A DNA stretch of 64,000 nt from Pseudomonas cuatrocienegasensis (GCF_900110925.1 NZ_FOFP01000001.1:434001-498000); one strand, 5' to 3'. Positions 25,787-38,040 are shown, numbered from the stretch's first letter. A program made the numbers and translations. The notes: generated from the letters alone by a model not told the origin.

Positions 25787-26611
25787 ATGGAATTCGGTCT
25801 GCGCGAATGGCTGATCGTCATCGGTATCATCGTGATTGCCGGCATCTTGTTCGATGGCTGGCGGCGGATGCGGGGCGGTAAAGGCAAGTTGAAGTTCCGG
25901 CTTGATCGGACTTTCTCCAATTTGCCGGATGATGACAGCGATCCCGATCTGCTCAGCCCGCCGCGTGTCATCGAGCGCGGTGAGCATCATGAACCGTCGT
26001 TGGATGAGCACGACCTGCCGTCCATGAGCGCGCGTGAATTGAACCGCCGACGCCATGGCGAGCCGCAACAGGGTGACCTTAACCTGGGCCTTGATGAGCC
26101 CGTGCCCACGCTGCTCAGCCCGGTCGATCAGGCGCAGAGCGCGGACGCGCCAGCCAAGCCGAGCAAGGAGCTGCCGCCGGTCGAAGAGGTGCTGGTGATC
26201 AACGTCATCGCCCGCGACGAAATCGGCTTCAAAGGCCCTGCACTGCTGCAGAACATTCTTGAAAGCGGCCTGCGCTTTGGCGAGATGGATATCTTCCACC
26301 GCCACGAAAGTATGGCGGGGAACGGCGAGGTGCTGTTTTCCATGGCCAACGCGCTCAAGCCAGGTACGTTCGACCTGGATGACATCGAAGGTTTCAGCAC
26401 CCGTGCGGTGAGCTTCTTCCTCGGTCTGCCGGGGCCGCGTCATCCGAAACAGGCGTTCGATGTCATGGTCGCTGCGGCACGCAAGCTGGCCCATGAGCTC
26501 AATGGTGAACTCAAGGACGATCAGCGCAGCGTGATGACCGCGCAAACTATCGAGCACTATCGCCAGCGCATCGTCGAGTACGAGCGCCGCCAGTTGACCA
26601 ACAAGCGCTGA
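25787..26611 (+). CDS. zipA: Cell division protein ZipA
   Basis: Inner-membrane anchor that binds the FtsZ C-terminal tail and stabilises the Z ring. 274 aa: one N-terminal transmembrane helix at about 7-25 ([19 protein letters not shown]), a basic stretch, an acidic/Pro linker, and the FtsZ-binding domain at about 140-265 ([20 protein letters not shown], then [19 protein letters not shown], then [19 protein letters not shown]). A 229-bp gap separates it from smc, enough for its own promoter; I could not assign one. Confidence 0.95.
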   Translation: MEFGLREWLIVIGIIVIAGILFDGWRRMRGGKGKLKFRLDRTFSNLPDDDSDPDLLSPPRVIERGEHHEPSLDEHDLPSMSARELNRRRHGEPQQGDLNLGLDEPVPTLLSPVDQAQSADAPAKPSKELPPVEEVLVINVIARDEIGFKGPALLQNILESGLRFGEMDIFHRHESMAGNGEVLFSMANALKPGTFDLDDIEGFSTRAVSFFLGLPGPRHPKQAFDVMVAAARKLAHELNGELKDDQRSVMTAQTIEHYRQRIVEYERRQLTNKR

Positions 26612-29146
<2,535 letters not shown>

Positions 29147-29174
29147 AAAAGGGGGGGGCGCAGTGGCGGCTCGC

Positions 29175-30896
29175 TCATGACCCGCCCGCAAACATCATCC
29201 AGAACGAAGCGCCGACGCCGACGATACTTTCTCCGGCTACCAGCCCGGCCGCTGCGGCAATGGTGAAGCGTTCGCCCAGGCTCCTCCAGCGTGACTGGAT
29301 AACCCAGGCGAGCAACGCGCCGAGGGCCATCATCAGCGAGATCGAGGCGGGGATGATAAAGGCCAGACCGAATGCCGCCGAACTGGGTAGCAGGCGCGCG
29401 AATGTCGATTGCTCAGGCAGGCTGGCTTCCAGTACGCCAAACAGCGCGCCGCACAAAGCGCCAACCAACATGGCCCAGCGGATGCTGCTGTCGATCGAGT
29501 CGAGACCGTAGCCCAATACTTCAGCCACGGCTTTCCAGGTGGCGACGGCTGGAGCGGGCCACTGCTCGGTGATCAGCATGGTCTGCGGATCGGGAATCAG
29601 GATCTGGTAGACCAGCACGCCAACGATGCTGCCGACGAAGATGCCCAGGCACTGGGCGATCAACTGGTTGTAGGGGTTGGCGCCGATGGCGTGGCCGACT
29701 CGAAAATCATTCAGCAGATCCGTGCATTGCCCGGCCGCGCCGCCGGCCGTGTTGGCGGCCATCAGGTTGACGCTGACCTGTCCGGGCGCGATCAGGCCGA
29801 ACGTCAGTTGCGACAGTTGGCCGGTGGCGCCAATCGGCGGGATGCCCGTGGCGCCGACCACTCGGGCCGCCATGCAGGCGAGCGCGACGGCCAGTGGCAC
29901 GCTCAGCGCTGCCATCAGCGGGTCGATATCGAACAGCAGCACCTGCAGCGTGACCACCAGCAACGAGGCCAGGGCGAGCATGGCCAGTGGCAGCTTCGCC
30001 GGGGGTTGCCATGCGTTGTCTGCTGGGGAAGCTTGGGTCAGGCGGCTGGACCAGTAGCGTATGGCCAGTGCGGTTAGCGTCGCGCACACCAGCAGGGTCA
30101 CCCCCGGCCATAGCAGCCATTCCACCAGTACGCCGAACTGCGGGCCGCTGGCCCCTTCGGGTAGCGGCACCAGGCGGCTACTGATCAGCCAGGGCGCCAA
30201 GCCACCCCAGGCGATCAGCGCGCCGAGCAGCAGGGATAGACCGACGCGAATACCGATAATGCCGCCAAAACCGATCAGCAGCGGCGAGGGATCGAGGCTG
30301 AATGTCAGCCGCTCCAGGCTCGCGGATGGCGACCAGCGCGGTATCGTCAGGGCAAAGGTGTCGGCCCACTTCACCAGCCCGCCGAGCACGGCGGCGGCGC
30401 CCAGCACATATAGGCGCTGCAGGGCGTCGCGGCCATGGTTGTAGACCTGCTGCATGGTTTCCAGGGTGGCGACTGCTTCAGGAAAGCGCAGGCGCGTGTC
30501 CTCGACCATGCTGCGGCGCAGGTACCAGGCCACCCAGATACCGAGAAAGCTCACCGAGAATACCCAGGCTATCAGCGGCAGCGTCGGCACCTGCTGTCCG
30601 GTCAACAGGGTATAGGCCGGAATAGGCGCCACCAAGCCGCCGGAGATAATCGAGGCAGCAGCCGAAGTGGTGGTCTGGTTGATATTGCTTTCGCGCATGC
30701 TCCAGGCTGTGCTCAGGCGCCAGCGCAGCAGGCTCTGCCAGATGCCATAGCTGATCAGCAGGGCAATGATCGACATATTGAACGACCAGCCGATCTTCAA
30801 GCCGGAATAGATATTCGAGGGCGTGAGCAAGGCGCCGAGCAGCATGCCTAACAGCAGTGCGCGGACGGTAAGTTCGCGGTCAGTGGCCATGGCCAA
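29175..30896 (-). CDS. OPT-superfamily transporter
   Basis: Inner-membrane transporter of the oligopeptide transporter superfamily, 573 aa with about 14-16 hydrophobic segments. Characteristic stretches: LTPSNIYSGLKIGWSFNMSI near the N-terminus, ESNINQTTTSAAASIISGGL and FPEAVATLETMQ. Bacterial members take up peptides, siderophore-metal complexes or modified amino acids; the substrate is not evident. Convergent with ligA (28 bp apart). Confidence 0.85.
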   Translation of the reverse strand: MAMATDRELTVRALLLGMLLGALLTPSNIYSGLKIGWSFNMSIIALLISYGIWQSLLRWRLSTAWSMRESNINQTTTSAAASIISGGLVAPIPAYTLLTGQQVPTLPLIAWVFSVSFLGIWVAWYLRRSMVEDTRLRFPEAVATLETMQQVYNHGRDALQRLYVLGAAAVLGGLVKWADTFALTIPRWSPSASLERLTFSLDPSPLLIGFGGIIGIRVGLSLLLGALIAWGGLAPWLISSRLVPLPEGASGPQFGVLVEWLLWPGVTLLVCATLTALAIRYWSSRLTQASPADNAWQPPAKLPLAMLALASLLVVTLQVLLFDIDPLMAALSVPLAVALACMAARVVGATGIPPIGATGQLSQLTFGLIAPGQVSVNLMAANTAGGAAGQCTDLLNDFRVGHAIGANPYNQLIAQCLGIFVGSIVGVLVYQILIPDPQTMLITEQWPAPAVATWKAVAEVLGYGLDSIDSSIRWAMLVGALCGALFGVLEASLPEQSTFARLLPSSAAFGLAFIIPASISLMMALGALLAWVIQSRWRSLGERFTIAAAAGLVAGESIVGVGASFWMMFAGGS

Positions 30897-31010
30897 CCTG
30901 CGTTTGACGGGTGTGGTCGTTTGAGGCGACAGAACGGCTGGGGTTCAGTTGGATCGAGAGGGGACGTGTTGCGGGGAGAGCGGAGCGTCGTGCGACGCCC
31001 CGTCGGTCAA

Positions 31011-31289
31011 TCAGTTGATCGCGTCGCTCAGGGCTTTGGCCGGTACGTACTTGACGACTTTCTTGGCCGCGATTTCGATGGCTTTACCGGTTTGCGGGTT
31101 ACGGCCGGTGCGGGCCGGGCGCTCGCTGACTTTCAGTTTGCCGATACCCGGCAGGGTAATCTCGTCGCCGTTCTCCAGCGCATCGCTGACGATTTCGCTG
31201 AGCTGCTCGAGAGCTGCGCGCACGGTCGCTTTCGGGGTGTCGATGGCTTCGGCGATATCACTGATCAGTTGGTCTTTGGTCATGGCCAT
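31011..31289 (-). CDS. hupN: HU-family nucleoid protein (HupN type)
   Basis: Histone-like DNA-bending protein, 92 aa from the ATG at 31289 (MAMTKDQLISDIAEAIDTPK), with AAGGAG seven bases upstream; the frame to 31364 is an unsupported extension. HU features: the LPGIGKLKVSERPARTGRNP beta arm with the RNPQTG tip. The MAMTKDQLI start and IGKLKV resemble the HupN paralogue rather than HupA/HupB as I remember them. Monocistronic. A GC-rich hairpin without a T tract lies just downstream (about 30983-31003). Confidence 0.9.
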   Translation of the reverse strand: MAMTKDQLISDIAEAIDTPKATVRAALEQLSEIVSDALENGDEITLPGIGKLKVSERPARTGRNPQTGKAIEIAAKKVVKYVPAKALSDAIN

Positions 31290-31515
31290 GCGGATGCTCC
31301 TTGGGTAATGGGAAAGGCGCTGAAAAAGCCCGCGCAGGGTAGCGGGATTCTGCCGCTGACGCACCCTGTGTACGGGTGCGGCGCTGTTGGGCCAGGTTGT
31401 GACTGCAAGTGCGCGCAGAAATTCAACAGGGCATGGCAGTCATGCAAAAGTGGCGACGCGTAGCGGCCGACCCTGAACTACGCTGGTGGTATCGGGCCAT
31501 TATTGGAGAGCAGTC

Positions 31516-33150
31516 ATGCCGAGCGCCTTCGCTGATCTGGGGTTTCGTTGGAAGATAGCCTTACCCATTCTGCTACTGGCGGTATTGCTGGTCAGCATGG
31601 GGGTGCTGGGCATGCGAGGCATCGGCCAGGTCGCCGAGTCCAGCACCTTGCTGACGCAGCGTTTTCTGCCAGGGATCAGCCTGTTGCTCAATGCCGACCG
31701 GGATCTCTATCAAGCCTTTGTGGCAGAGCGCAGCAGTCTGGATTCTGATGCGGGTGAGCATGTTGCTGCACTCAAGGCGTCACATGCTGAGAACCTGCAG
31801 CAGGCTTACGACCGGGTACATGCGTTCGCGGCCATGCAACCTTCGGCCGAAGCCTTGCAACTGGTGGCACAGTTCGATCGCGGCTTCGAGCGCTGGAAGG
31901 CGACCTCGTCTCAGGTTCTGACCCTGCGCGACAGCGACTCCGCAGCAGCCAGTGCGCTGAGCTTCGGCGCCAGCGAGGAGCAGTTCGAGGGCATGCGCGA
32001 TGCCATCGACAAGCTGGGTGAAATGGAGGATGCCTTGGCTCAGCAGGAAGGCGCCTCGGCGATTGCCTTGGGCGACTCCTTGCGCTGGCAGCAGGGCCTG
32101 ATCATTGGCGGCGGCCTGCTGTTTTGCCTGGTGCTGGTGATTGGCTTCCCGATTTTGGTGACGCGCCCACTGCAGTTGCTGTTGCACCGCATCGAGCAGA
32201 TTGCCGATGGCGATGGCGACCTGCGCGTGCGTCTGGATGTCAGCTCGCGGGATGAGCTAGGGCAGCTGAGCCTGGCGTTCAACCGTTTTCTGGACAAGCT
32301 GCAGCCGCTGATCAAGGAAGTCGGGCGGGTGACCGACGAGGTCGCCGATTCAGCGCAGAACCTGGCTGGCTTGGCGGCTGCCAACGATAAGTTGATCAGC
32401 AGTGAGCACGCAGCCGTGGATCAGGTTAGTACCGCGGCCACCGAAATGACGGCTGCGGTGCATGAGGTGGCGCGCAATGCCCAGAGTGCTGCGGATGCTG
32501 CGCGACAAGCAGAAACGCAATCACGCGAGGGTGCGCGGGTAGTAGGTGCCACCATTCACTCGATTCGCCAGTTGGCCGTCGAGGTCGAGAGTGCATCGAG
32601 CAGCATTCAGACCCTGGAGCAGGAAGCCGCCAATATCGGTGCGGTGCTGGCGGTGATCAAGGGGATTGCCGAGCAGACCAATCTGCTGGCGCTCAATGCG
32701 GCTATCGAGGCGGCGCGAGCCGGTGAGCAAGGGCGTGGTTTTGCCGTGGTGGCCGACGAGGTCAGGGCCTTGGCAGCGCGCACCCAGGAATCGACCAAGG
32801 ACATTCAGGAGATGATCCAGCGCCTGCAGGTTGGTGTACAGAATGCCGTCAAGGCGACTCACTCGGGCAGCAATCGAGCGCGGGAAAGTGTCGAGCAGGC
32901 GGCCGGGGTAGACCAGGCTCTGGCGGTTACCGGCGACTCGGTGCAGCGGATCAACGATATGGCTGCCCAGATCGCGACGGCCTGTGAAGAGCAAAGCAGC
33001 GTGACCGAGGAGATCGCTCGCAATATCAGCGATATTCGCGAACTGTCCAACGAGGCGGCGTCCACCTCCGAACGCAGTTCGCGGGCTAGCCAGCACCTGT
33101 CAGAGTTGTCCACGGGGCTGGCACAGTTAGTCGGGCGTTTTCGTGTGTAG
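31516..33150 (+). CDS. Methyl-accepting chemotaxis protein
   Basis: Membrane chemoreceptor, 544 aa from the ATG at 31516 (GGAGAGC upstream). TM1 about 12-34 ([20 protein letters not shown]), a small helical periplasmic domain, TM2 about 185-210, HAMP about 212-262, and a cytoplasmic signalling domain with the conserved hairpin [20 protein letters not shown] and [14 protein letters not shown]. There is no C-terminal NWETF-type pentapeptide. The ligand is unknown. The stop lies 14 bp from a MITE-like element. Confidence 0.93.
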   Translation: MPSAFADLGFRWKIALPILLLAVLLVSMGVLGMRGIGQVAESSTLLTQRFLPGISLLLNADRDLYQAFVAERSSLDSDAGEHVAALKASHAENLQQAYDRVHAFAAMQPSAEALQLVAQFDRGFERWKATSSQVLTLRDSDSAAASALSFGASEEQFEGMRDAIDKLGEMEDALAQQEGASAIALGDSLRWQQGLIIGGGLLFCLVLVIGFPILVTRPLQLLLHRIEQIADGDGDLRVRLDVSSRDELGQLSLAFNRFLDKLQPLIKEVGRVTDEVADSAQNLAGLAAANDKLISSEHAAVDQVSTAATEMTAAVHEVARNAQSAADAARQAETQSREGARVVGATIHSIRQLAVEVESASSSIQTLEQEAANIGAVLAVIKGIAEQTNLLALNAAIEAARAGEQGRGFAVVADEVRALAARTQESTKDIQEMIQRLQVGVQNAVKATHSGSNRARESVEQAAGVDQALAVTGDSVQRINDMAAQIATACEEQSSVTEEIARNISDIRELSNEAASTSERSSRASQHLSELSTGLAQLVGRFRV

Positions 33151-33164
33151 ATCTGTTTAGAGTG

Positions 33165-33464
33165 TTAGGGTCTGTTGACGTTTCGTCGCAAGCCGCGTTG
33201 CCGCGAAAAATCTCGCCAGGCCGGGCGGCGTTCCGCTAGGCGGAGGACGCCGGTAATGGTTGTTCCCTTGCCAAGTCCTCCAACACCGCATGGCGAGATT
33301 TTGCGCGCAACCTAGGCGGCCCCACCCGAAGGGTCGGGCCAGTTTTAGCGCGATGCCGCGTTTCTCGATGGCTCATTTAGCCGGCTAAACTTCGCATCTC
33401 GTGCCTTGCCTCGCGCTAAAACTGGCTCCGGCGCGGCCGCGAACGAAACGTTAACAGACCCTAA
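33165..33464. mobile_element. MITE-like element with terminal inverted repeats
   Basis: A 300-bp non-coding element bounded by inverted repeats: left end TTAGGGTCTGTTGACGTTTC, right end (reverse complement) TTAGGGTCTGTTAACGTTTC, one mismatch in 22. A second internal inverted pair (AAAATCTCGCC / GGCGAGATTTT) adds secondary structure. No transposase frame. The same terminus reappears alone at 42678-42702. I could not confirm a target duplication. It is inserted between the chemoreceptor stop and the ffs promoter. Confidence 0.7.
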
Positions 33465-33477
33465 GTGCTTGAAGCGG

Positions 33478-33505
33478 TTGTAAGTTCAGGCCAAGCCGGT
33501 ACAAT
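33478..33505 (+). promoter_or_regulatory. Sigma-70 promoter of the SRP RNA gene
   Basis: TTGTAA at 33478-33483 and TACAAT at 33500-33505 with 16-bp spacing, about 32 bp before the mature RNA. The -35 box starts only 13 bp past the end of the MITE. Confidence 0.65.
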
Positions 33506-33537
33506 GGCGCGACTCGCTGCTTGGCGAGCTGCGTTAT

Positions 33538-33650
33538 GGTGGGCCTGCCGGTCCCCCCGCAACGATTACCCGTGAACCTGGTCAGATCCGGAAGGAAGCA
33601 GCCACAGCGGGAACATTGTGTGCCGGGGTGTGGCTGGTAGGTCCGCCTCC
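33538..33650 (+). ncRNA. ffs: Signal recognition particle RNA (4.5S)
   Basis: RNA scaffold that binds Ffh for co-translational targeting. The conserved apical domain is present: GTGAACCTGGTCAGATCCGG then AAGGAAGCAGCC, with the asymmetric and symmetric loops. The helix is closed by GGTGGGCCTGCC (33538 on) pairing with GGTAGGTCCGCC (ending 33647). About 110 nt, the bacterial small-SRP size. The ends are estimated from pairing. A short 5' leader from the promoter at 33478 would be removed by RNase P by analogy with E. coli. Confidence 0.93.
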
Positions 33651-33730
33651 ATCTTCGCCCGTTCGGGTAGCTAATCGAAAATCTCAGCTTATCCCCTGTC
33701 ACAGCTCGCGGCTGATCAAGCGTGCGCGCA

Positions 33731-33759
33731 TAAAAAAGCCCCGCATGAAAGCGAGGCTT
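33731..33759 (-). terminator. Rho-independent terminator
   Basis: On the minus strand AAGCCTCGC-TTTCAT-GCGGGGCTT is followed by TTTTT. It ends the leftward 95-aa gene at 33777. Confidence 0.85.
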
Positions 33760-33776
33760 AGGTTGTGCGTACTACG

Positions 33777-34064
33777 TCAGGCGGCGTGGTAGTTGAGTAC
33801 GCTGTCCTGCTCCTTGAGCGCTTTGCGCATTTCGGCAGGTATGCTGCCTGAGCGCACGGCCAGCTCCAGGCGGATATCTTCCAGGCTCTGGGCAAATGCC
33901 TGCGCATCGTTGAGCTGGGTGACACTCAGTACGCGGCTGTAAGCGGTTGTGTCGGCCTCGCCGAGCAGTGACAGCACAATGCTGCCATCCGGGCGAGGTT
34001 TGCTGAAGGTGGCGCGTAGCGGGGCGAACAACTGTTCGACGAACTGCTGGTTCGTGTTATCCAT
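33777..34064 (-). CDS. Conserved hypothetical protein (95 aa)
   Basis: Small soluble protein that I do not recognise. A GGAG ribosome site seven bases before the ATG and a terminator directly after the stop support a real gene. Composition: an N-terminal amphipathic helix (NQQFVEQLFAPLRATF), a short central strand (GSIVLSLLG) and a charged C-terminal helix (IPAEMRKALKEQDSVLNYHA). No signal peptide or cysteine. It probably forms a short transcription unit with the 73-aa gene upstream. Confidence 0.7.
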   Translation of the reverse strand: MDNTNQQFVEQLFAPLRATFSKPRPDGSIVLSLLGEADTTAYSRVLSVTQLNDAQAFAQSLEDIRLELAVRSGSIPAEMRKALKEQDSVLNYHAA

Positions 34065-34130
34065 GACCGTACTCCATCCTGTAAGGGTGATCCCCTTCGA
34101 CGTCGGTGGATGGATAAAGTTCCTTTTTGC

Positions 34131-34352
34131 TCAGGCAGTTAGCGACTGACGCGCGCGCTCGATGACCTGCTGCAGCGATTCATCGCTGTACTGGCCGGGG
34201 TAGAGGCGCTGACTGTGGCGGGCGATGCCTGCCTGGTTGACGATGGTGAAGCTGAAGCTGCCTTTGCGTGCGGCCATGATGTGGCAATCGAATGGCGAAA
34301 AGGCTTGGGTGAGGGTGCGCATGGCAGCCTGGATTTGGTGTTGAGTAGTCAT
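34131..34352 (-). CDS. Conserved hypothetical protein (73 aa)
   Basis: Small soluble protein, function unknown. ATG at 34352 with AGGAA nine bases upstream (MTTQHQIQAAMRTLTQAFSP). It has an alternating strand-like centre (GSFSFTIVNQAGIARHSQRL) and a C-terminal helix (SDESLQQVIERARQSLTA). It lies 66 bp upstream of the 95-aa gene on the same strand, with a similar codon style. Confidence 0.65.
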   Translation of the reverse strand: MTTQHQIQAAMRTLTQAFSPFDCHIMAARKGSFSFTIVNQAGIARHSQRLYPGQYSDESLQQVIERARQSLTA

Positions 34353-34797
34353 TGTGTTGTGTTCCTGAAACAAGCAGGCGCATCAGTGCGCCGGATAAAG
34401 CTCCAACACTCGAAAAAGCTCGAGGGCGTTAATTCAATGGGAGCTGGACTGCACGCAAAAGTTCCGGTTGCGAAACCTGGGCGCGGTCGGTACGTCGGAG
34501 GCGGGCCTGAGTCGGCGCAAATGCGCAGGGCCAGATCAGTCAGCAGGTTGGGGTCTGAAGCGGTTGCCGCAGGGTCAGGTCGAATCGATCTGGGCGGGCA
34601 GGCTTGGAATCCAGCGAGGAGGGCACTAGGTGCTCGGTGACTTACAGCGTGGTACGAACGGGGCGCAGCATACGCTTAAGTCCGGATAATAACCAGCCCA
34701 TTCATCAGTCTGGCTCCCGTAGGCGGCTGCGGATGCAATTTGCCCGTTGCTCCGCTAGGATTAGCCCACTTTTGCTTTCCTCTCGTGACGGTTTTCA
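34353..34797. other. Intergenic region upstream of dnaX, nothing recognised
   Basis: 445 bp between divergent genes. I saw no tRNA, family-like frame or terminator. It must hold the promoters of dnaX and of the 73-aa gene, but no confident -35/-10 pair stands out. Confidence 0.4.
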
Positions 34798-36843
34798 ATG
34801 AGTTATCAGGTTCTTGCACGTAAATGGCGTCCGCGTTCGTTCCGCGAAATGGTCGGCCAGACCCATGTGCTCAAGGCATTGATCAATGCGCTGGACAGCC
34901 AGCGTCTGCACCATGCCTACCTGTTCACCGGTACACGGGGTGTGGGCAAGACGACTATTGCACGCATTATCGCCAAGTGCCTGAACTGTGAGACCGGTAT
35001 CAGCTCGACGCCCTGTGGCGTCTGCTCGGTGTGCCGGGAGATCGACGAGGGGCGTTTTGTCGACCTGATCGAGGTGGACGCGGCGAGCCGCACCAAGGTC
35101 GAGGACACCCGGGAACTGCTCGATAACGTGCAGTACTCGCCGAGCCGCGGGCGCTTCAAGGTCTACCTGATTGACGAAGTGCACATGCTCTCCACCAGCT
35201 CGTTCAACGCGCTGCTCAAAACCCTGGAAGAGCCACCGCCCCATGTGAAGTTTCTGCTGGCCACCACGGACCCACAGAAGCTGCCGGTCACGGTACTGTC
35301 GCGCTGCTTGCAGTTCTCGCTGAAGAACATGCCGCCCGAGCGGGTGGTCGAGCACCTGGATCATGTCCTGACTGCCGAGAACATTCCGTTCGAGAATGAT
35401 GCGTTATGGCTGCTGGGTCGCGCTGCTGATGGTTCGATGCGCGACGCCATGAGCCTGACTGATCAGGCGATTGCCTTCGGTGAGGGCAAGGTACTGGCGG
35501 CGGACGTGCGGGCAATGCTCGGCACCCTTGATCACGGTCAGGTCTACGGTGTGTTGCAGGCGTTGCTTGAGGGTGACGCTCGCGGGCTGATCGAGGCGGT
35601 TCGCCACTTGGCCGAGCAGGGCCCGGACTGGAACGGTGTGCTCGCCGAAATACTCAACGTATTGCACCGCGTAGCCATCGCTCAGGCGTTGCCAGATGCT
35701 GTGGACAATGGCCAGGGCGATCGTGAGCGGGTGCTTGGGCTGGCCGAGTTGCTGCCCGCCGAAGATGTGCAGTTCTACTACCAGATGGGTCTGATCGGCC
35801 GCCGTGACCTGCCCCTGGCGCCGGACCCGCGCAGTGGCTTCGAGATGGTGCTGCTGCGCATGTTGGCGTTCCGCCCGGCAGACACGGGTGATGCACCGAG
35901 GGTGGTGCTAAAGCCGCTGGGGATCAGCCAGGCCACTGCTGATCCCACGGACAAACCGGTGGCCGGCGCGGTAACGAGCCCGCCGGTTGCTCCTGTTGCC
36001 GCTGTGGCAGAGACCTTGCCTGCTGCCATTCCGGAGCCTTCGCCTGCTGTAATAGAGGACGCACCTGCCGCTGTGCCTGAAGCCGAGCTCAGCGCTGCTG
36101 CTGAACCTGCTGCTGAGGCGCCCCTGGCGCACGCTGCGCCGGCGACACCTGAGCCAGAAGTCGAGGCGCCAGCACCAGCCCCCGTGACTGATCTGCCCTG
36201 GGAAGAACCAGCCGCACCGGTCGTGTCTGCGCCTGAGGTGGCAGCTGCTTCTGTAACCGCCCCCCAGGCTGACGAAGTGCCGGTTGTAGCTGCGGCGAGC
36301 GAGGAGGCCCCGTTCGCCGATGATGAGCCGCCACCCGGCGATTATGATTATGTGGAGATGAGTGCCGAGGCACTCGACTACGATTTCGAGGCGGTCGCGC
36401 CTGAGCAGGAAGCGGAACCGGCCCCGGCTGCGCAGCCCGCTACAGGCCTGGCGGCCGACTGGTTGGAGCTGTTCCCCGCTCTGGGCTTGTCGGGCATGAC
36501 CGGCAGCATTGGCGCCAATTGCACCCTGGTCGCGGTTGAAGGTGATCGTTGGTCGCTGCACCTCGATCCGGGGCACAGTGCGCTGTTCAACCCGACCCAG
36601 CAGCGCCGCCTCAACGACGCCTTGAACCAACACCTGGGGCGCACGATCGATCTGCAGATCGAGCTGCGCACTCCTGAGCAGGAAACCCCGGCGCAGGCGG
36701 CAGCACGCCGCCGAGCCAACCGCCAGCGTGACGCCGAGACCTCGATCCAGAGCGATCCGCTGGTACAACAGATGATTCAGCAATTCGGTGCCGTGATTCG
36801 CGCGGACAGCATCGAACCCTTTGATCCCGTCGTTAACCCCTGA
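34798..36843 (+). CDS. dnaX: DNA polymerase III subunits tau/gamma
   Basis: Clamp-loader ATPase and replisome organiser, 681 aa. Walker A GTRGVGKTT near residue 43, a zinc module CLNC...PCGVCSVC (about 60-75), Walker B YLIDEVHMLS (about 122-131), sensor 1 LATTDPQKLP, and the SRC arginine-finger motif LSRCLQF. A long Ala/Pro/Glu linker (about 385-545) precedes the tau-specific C-terminal domain. I saw no A-rich slippery heptamer for a programmed gamma frameshift. Followed 18 bp later by ybaB. Confidence 0.96.
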   Translation: MSYQVLARKWRPRSFREMVGQTHVLKALINALDSQRLHHAYLFTGTRGVGKTTIARIIAKCLNCETGISSTPCGVCSVCREIDEGRFVDLIEVDAASRTKVEDTRELLDNVQYSPSRGRFKVYLIDEVHMLSTSSFNALLKTLEEPPPHVKFLLATTDPQKLPVTVLSRCLQFSLKNMPPERVVEHLDHVLTAENIPFENDALWLLGRAADGSMRDAMSLTDQAIAFGEGKVLAADVRAMLGTLDHGQVYGVLQALLEGDARGLIEAVRHLAEQGPDWNGVLAEILNVLHRVAIAQALPDAVDNGQGDRERVLGLAELLPAEDVQFYYQMGLIGRRDLPLAPDPRSGFEMVLLRMLAFRPADTGDAPRVVLKPLGISQATADPTDKPVAGAVTSPPVAPVAAVAETLPAAIPEPSPAVIEDAPAAVPEAELSAAAEPAAEAPLAHAAPATPEPEVEAPAPAPVTDLPWEEPAAPVVSAPEVAAASVTAPQADEVPVVAAASEEAPFADDEPPPGDYDYVEMSAEALDYDFEAVAPEQEAEPAPAAQPATGLAADWLELFPALGLSGMTGSIGANCTLVAVEGDRWSLHLDPGHSALFNPTQQRRLNDALNQHLGRTIDLQIELRTPEQETPAQAAARRRANRQRDAETSIQSDPLVQQMIQQFGAVIRADSIEPFDPVVNP

Positions 36844-36861
36844 TTACGAGGAACTCGCACC

Positions 36862-37188
36862 ATGATGAAAGGTGGAATGGCCGGCCTGATGAAGCAGGCT
36901 CAGCAAATGCAGGAAAAAATGCAGAAGATGCAGGAAGAGTTGGCCAATGCCGAGGTTACCGGGCAATCCGGTGCCGGCCTGGTCAGCGTGGTGATGACCG
37001 GTCGTCATGACGTCAAGCGCGTCAGTCTGGATGACAGCCTGATGCAGGAAGACAAGGAAATCCTCGAAGACCTCATCGCTGCTGCAGTCAACGATGCCGT
37101 ACGCAAGATCGAGCAGAACAGCCAGGACAAAATGTCCGGGATGACGGCAGGGATGCAGCTGCCCCCCGGCTTCAAAATGCCCTTCTGA
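36862..37188 (+). CDS. ybaB: Nucleoid-associated protein YbaB/EbfC family
   Basis: DNA-binding protein of 108 aa that forms a tweezer-like dimer. N-terminal Met/Gln-rich helix ([20 protein letters not shown]), then the conserved core [20 protein letters not shown], and a C-terminal [16 protein letters not shown]. The dnaX-ybaB-recR order is widespread in bacteria and supports the call. Confidence 0.95.
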   Translation: MMKGGMAGLMKQAQQMQEKMQKMQEELANAEVTGQSGAGLVSVVMTGRHDVKRVSLDDSLMQEDKEILEDLIAAAVNDAVRKIEQNSQDKMSGMTAGMQLPPGFKMPF

Positions 37189-37223
37189 GCATGTGACGCC
37201 CAGCCGGCACGCATTACTGCGTT

Positions 37224-37283
37224 GCGAAAGGCCCCGAGCATCCTCATTTACAGACGTAAACTCCGGTGCTCGAGGCCTTTCGC
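37224..37283. repeat. Intergenic inverted repeat
   Basis: GCGAAAGGCCCCGAGCA at 37224-37240 pairs with TGCTCGAGGCCTTTCGC at 37267-37283, with a 26-bp loop containing TTTACAGACGTAAA. It resembles a dispersed Pseudomonas intergenic family. It separates ybaB from recR. Confidence 0.6.
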
Positions 37284-37361
37284 GCCTTGTACTGCATACC
37301 GTCTGATCGCCCCCTTTGATCGGGTGGTATTAATGCCGCACGAGCTGGATTAAGCGAGTGC

Positions 37362-37423
37362 GTAGCCCGGATGCAATCCGGGCGTGTTGTATGTCTTGTT
37401 GCCCCGGATTGCATCCGGGCTAC
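37362..37423. repeat. Long hairpin just upstream of recR
   Basis: GTAGCCCGGATGCAATCCGG on the left pairs with CCGGATTGCATCCGGGCTAC on the right around a 20-bp loop. The right arm ends only 17 bp before the recR ATG, so it lies in the recR leader if transcription continues from ybaB. Confidence 0.65.
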
Positions 37424-37440
37424 CAATCTGTAGGAACACC

Positions 37441-38040
37441 ATGAGTTTCAGCCCGCTGATCCGTCAACTGATCGATTCCCTGCGTATTCTTCCCGGTGTT
37501 GGCCAGAAGACTGCGCAGCGCATGGCCCTGCAGATGCTCGAGCGCGATCGCAGTGGCGCATTGCGCCTGGCGCAAGCGCTCACCCAGGCGATGGAAGGGG
37601 TAGGGCATTGTCGCCAGTGTCGCAGCCTGAGCGAGGACGAGGTGTGTCATCTATGCCTGGACCCGCGCCGCGACGACAGCCTGCTGTGTGTGGTCGAAGG
37701 GCCGATGGATGTTTACGCCGTCGAGCACACCGGTTTTCGCGGGCGTTACTTCGTGCTCAAGGGGCACCTGTCGCCCCTCGATGGCCTTGGTCCCGAGGCT
37801 ATCGGCATCCCCGATTTGCTCGCACGTATCGAGGCGGGTGCGTTCAGTGAGGTTATTCTGGCGACCAACCCAACCGTCGAAGGTGAAGCCACCGCGCATT
37901 ACATCGCCCAGCTGTTGGCCAACAAGGGCCTGATCGCCTCGCGCATTGCCCATGGTATGCCCCTGGGCGGCGAGCTGGAGCTGGTCGATGGCGGTACCTT
38001 GGCTCATTCGATTGCCGGGCGACGGCCGATCGTCATCTGA
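37441..38040 (+). CDS. recR: Recombination mediator RecR
   Basis: Acts with RecF/RecO to load RecA at gaps. 199 aa from the ATG at 37441 ([20 protein letters not shown]); the frame from 37384 runs into a hairpin and is rejected. Helix-hairpin-helix [13 protein letters not shown], zinc finger [16 protein letters not shown] (about 57-72), and a Toprim domain ([30 protein letters not shown]). Confidence 0.96.
   Translation: MSFSPLIRQLIDSLRILPGVGQKTAQRMALQMLERDRSGALRLAQALTQAMEGVGHCRQCRSLSEDEVCHLCLDPRRDDSLLCVVEGPMDVYAVEHTGFRGRYFVLKGHLSPLDGLGPEAIGIPDLLARIEAGAFSEVILATNPTVEGEATAHYIAQLLANKGLIASRIAHGMPLGGELELVDGGTLAHSIAGRRPIVI

Noticed and set aside
33451-33702. 83-codon minus-strand frame
   Set aside because: Lies over the SRP RNA gene and its promoter.
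34215-34640. 141-codon plus-strand frame upstream of dnaX
   Set aside because: Antisense to the 73-aa gene in its first part, then low-information sequence; no family.
34798-36843. Programmed frameshift in dnaX producing gamma
   Set aside because: No A-rich slippery heptamer followed by a stem was visible near the linker; only full-length tau is supported by sequence.
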